From positions 21,328,001 to 21,392,000 of the forward strand of contig OZ316895.1 in assembly GCA_973895155.1 (NCBI GenBank): a stretch of DNA of 64,000 nt. The letters run 5' to 3'. Both the position numbers and the translations under genes were made by a program. This document shows positions 62,135 to 64,000 of the stretch, piece after piece. Positions within the stretch are counted from its first letter, which is position 1. Each line of letters opens with the position of its first letter. The notes under the pieces are model-generated. The model was not told the DNA's origin. It worked only from the letters and a program-made list of their open reading frames with translations, and searched no databases. Source of the DNA: Marsupella aquatica (Eukaryota; Marchantiophyta).

Positions 62135-62446
62135 CCACATCAAGGATTTGAGCCCACTGCTTAGGAAAATGATTGAGTCATCACAAACTTTGCGAGTACA
62201 AGGCATTTTCAAAACATGCATGACATCCTGATGACTTCCTCAACAGGGTCATCAAAGTCATCAACTGGTTACAATAGAAACTTTACCTTTCCACATCAAG
62301 GATTTGAGCCCACTGCTTAGGAAAATGATTGAGTCATCACAAACTTTGCGAGTACAAGGCATTTTCAAAACATGCATGACGTCCTGATGACTTCCTCAAC
62401 AGGGTCATCAAAGTCATCAACTGGTTACAATAGAAACTTTACCTTT
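62135..62446. repeat. Near-perfect tandem duplication, 2 x 156 bp
   Basis: Unit 1 (62135-62290) and unit 2 (62291-62446) differ at one position that I could find (GACATCC against GACGTCC). There is no ORF spanning the unit. This is the youngest-looking duplication in the window, or an assembly artefact. Confidence 0.95.
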
Positions 62447-62904
62447 GAATTTGGCAGATGTGTCAGTTTATTTGAAGGACTTCTGGATCTCAGTCCAGGT
62501 TGAACATTTCCAGCACTGTCCCTGATGTCCAGTCTATTTCCTTACAAAGTTTGAGACTTTTTGGAGATCATTTGCTCCATTTTCAATGAATACAAAGATG
62601 GTCAAATCTTATATATCATGATTTCTCTTAGTACTTGGAAAATTTCATGTGAATCAAGACAGTGGAAACCAGTGTTTGTGAATAATGGCATGAAGTCTTG
62701 ATGTCTTTCAGGTTCAAGGTAGTCAAGTCATCAAGCTACAAAGGAGACACGTTTGGTAATATAATGGAAATCAACTGCAAACGGTAAGGACACCGTTCAC
62801 AGGTCACATTTGAGTCAAAAGTGTAAACAATGTCATTTGAGTCAAGTTTCAAGGTTCTGAGCAAGTCCTTAATCCCATTTGAGTCTTTTTTAAGTTGGAA
62901 CATT

Positions 62905-63080
62905 CTAATTTTTTTTATTGAAAAGACCCTAATGTTCTTACAATACTCAAATGGGATTAAAAAGACCCTAAGTTCTTCCACAAAAGTTCTAAATATTCTT
63001 TTAGAAGCAATAAATTGACCCTAATTTTATCATAGGTGATCATGTGCCAATTCTGTGGAAGTGAGACCCCCAAACTTCAC
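62905..63080. repeat. Dispersed repeat family B, copy 2
   Basis: It matches 52950-53125 in block order: AAAGACCCTAATGTTCTTACAA, GATTAAAAAGACCCTAAG, TTCCACAAAAG, ATGTGCCAATTCTGTGG and AGTGAGACCCCCAA. Same orientation. Confidence 0.7.
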
Positions 63081-64000
63081 ACACAACGTGGAGGTCCATA
63101 GGGGCTTCAGTATAGAGTTTTAGGGATGGGATTGATGTTTTTTAAAGGTTTTTTTGGCTAAAGGGGCCAATTTTCTTCGTATAATTGCTCCAATGCTGGA
63201 ATGGCAAAATCAATCAAATAACTGGACAACTGCAAAATACAAGTTGCGTAAGCAGCGTCCCCAACTAGCAGCCAAAGCCAGCAGACAAATTTCAACTTTC
63301 TATGTGTACCTATCCACTTAATGACAATATTGAAAAAGTCATTGTGTTTACAACTTGCAGTTGACATTGGATCACTTGAAATAGTGATTGGAAACAATTC
63401 TCATCAAATTTTCTTGGGAAATGATGCTCCCAATGGACCTAGCCTGTGAACTTGCAACCCATATGCACCTTTACACCTTTTATGCCTTCACTCATTGACA
63501 CCCTTCTGGCTTCCAAAAATTTTTCAAAAGCAAAGTTTGACCTTCAATAACTCCCATGATATCCAGAGTCCCCTCTTATTGGGCTAGCTAGAAGTGGTAT
63601 TTTACAAGACTAATATCATGTAGTACGTGGTTGTAGGGAGCATGTAGACAAATTTCTCCTTGTGATCCTCCTATGGTGCTTACTCTGGAGCTCTAACAGG
63701 CTTTTCAGCTTATTGCTCAATATGGTTACCTTTAGTTCCTTGCCTGTAGTGGGGGACTCAGATTGGGCTGTTTGGCTCTTTTGTCTTCCTGGGTTCTTTC
63801 CCTTGTTTTATCCCCTCCTGCGTTGCCTGTCCTTCTACACCTTATAGTTGGAATGACTCAACTCACCAGCCCCCATCGTGATTCACCCCCCCCCCCCTTC
63901 CCCCCCCCAACCCCAGAGTCCTGCATGTAGGGCTTCAGTCTACTAATAGATAGGGAGTATACATTTGCGTCAAACTGTATAGAATATAGAGTGTACAGTG
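63081..64000. other. Intergenic region to window edge, no supported gene
   Basis: Short ORFs only. Poly-C runs at about 63880-63910 are the only simple repeat of note. Confidence 0.35.

Noticed and set aside
1-64000. CRISPR arrays, bacterial operons, phage or viral genes
   Set aside because: No regularly spaced repeats, no ribosome-binding-site-led gene clusters, and no viral coding sequence. Introns and element types are those of a plant nuclear genome.

Overview
This window is nuclear DNA of a land plant or close streptophyte relative. Three lines of evidence support this: a LOB-domain (LBD) transcription factor gene, an ABC transporter of the plastid-type ABCD2 class split into about ten exons, and GT-AG introns throughout. 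Gene density is very low and the intergenic DNA is full of decayed transposable elements. I cannot fix the clade from sequence alone; a large repeat-rich genome such as a lycophyte, fern, bryophyte or gymnosperm would fit.

Layout. 1-3020: the 3' part of a LINE on the plus strand, split by a 1.3-kb inverted-repeat DNA element (279-1575). 3049-4164 (minus): an intronless GT31-type galactosyltransferase whose stop codon lies 28 bp from the LINE poly(A) end. 6979-9107 (minus): a four-exon SFT2-type vesicle-transport membrane protein. 9900-11090: tandem repeats, a solo LTR and a tRNA-like fragment. 12465-20236 (minus): a multi-exon ABCD2-like transporter with all nucleotide-binding motifs present; only its 5' end is unresolved. 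20.2-29.9 kb: no recognisable gene, several local tandem duplications and a 30-nt inverted repeat. 29963-31382 (minus): a two-exon class I LBD gene with a GC-rich, simple-repeat-rich upstream region to about 33.9 kb. 34-64 kb: no supported protein gene. This last region holds foldback elements, a tRNA-derived SINE with an 11-bp target duplication, a second solo LTR with a 5-bp target duplication, copies of several dispersed repeats, and recent tandem duplications.

The four host genes are all on the minus strand but have unrelated jobs (Golgi glycosylation, Golgi/endosome trafficking, organelle transport, transcription), so no shared pathway is implied. Exon boundaries were placed by reading splice sites and checking that codon phase is kept across each junction. 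No new defence or catalytic system was found. The most informative signals are the nested and family-structured mobile elements.
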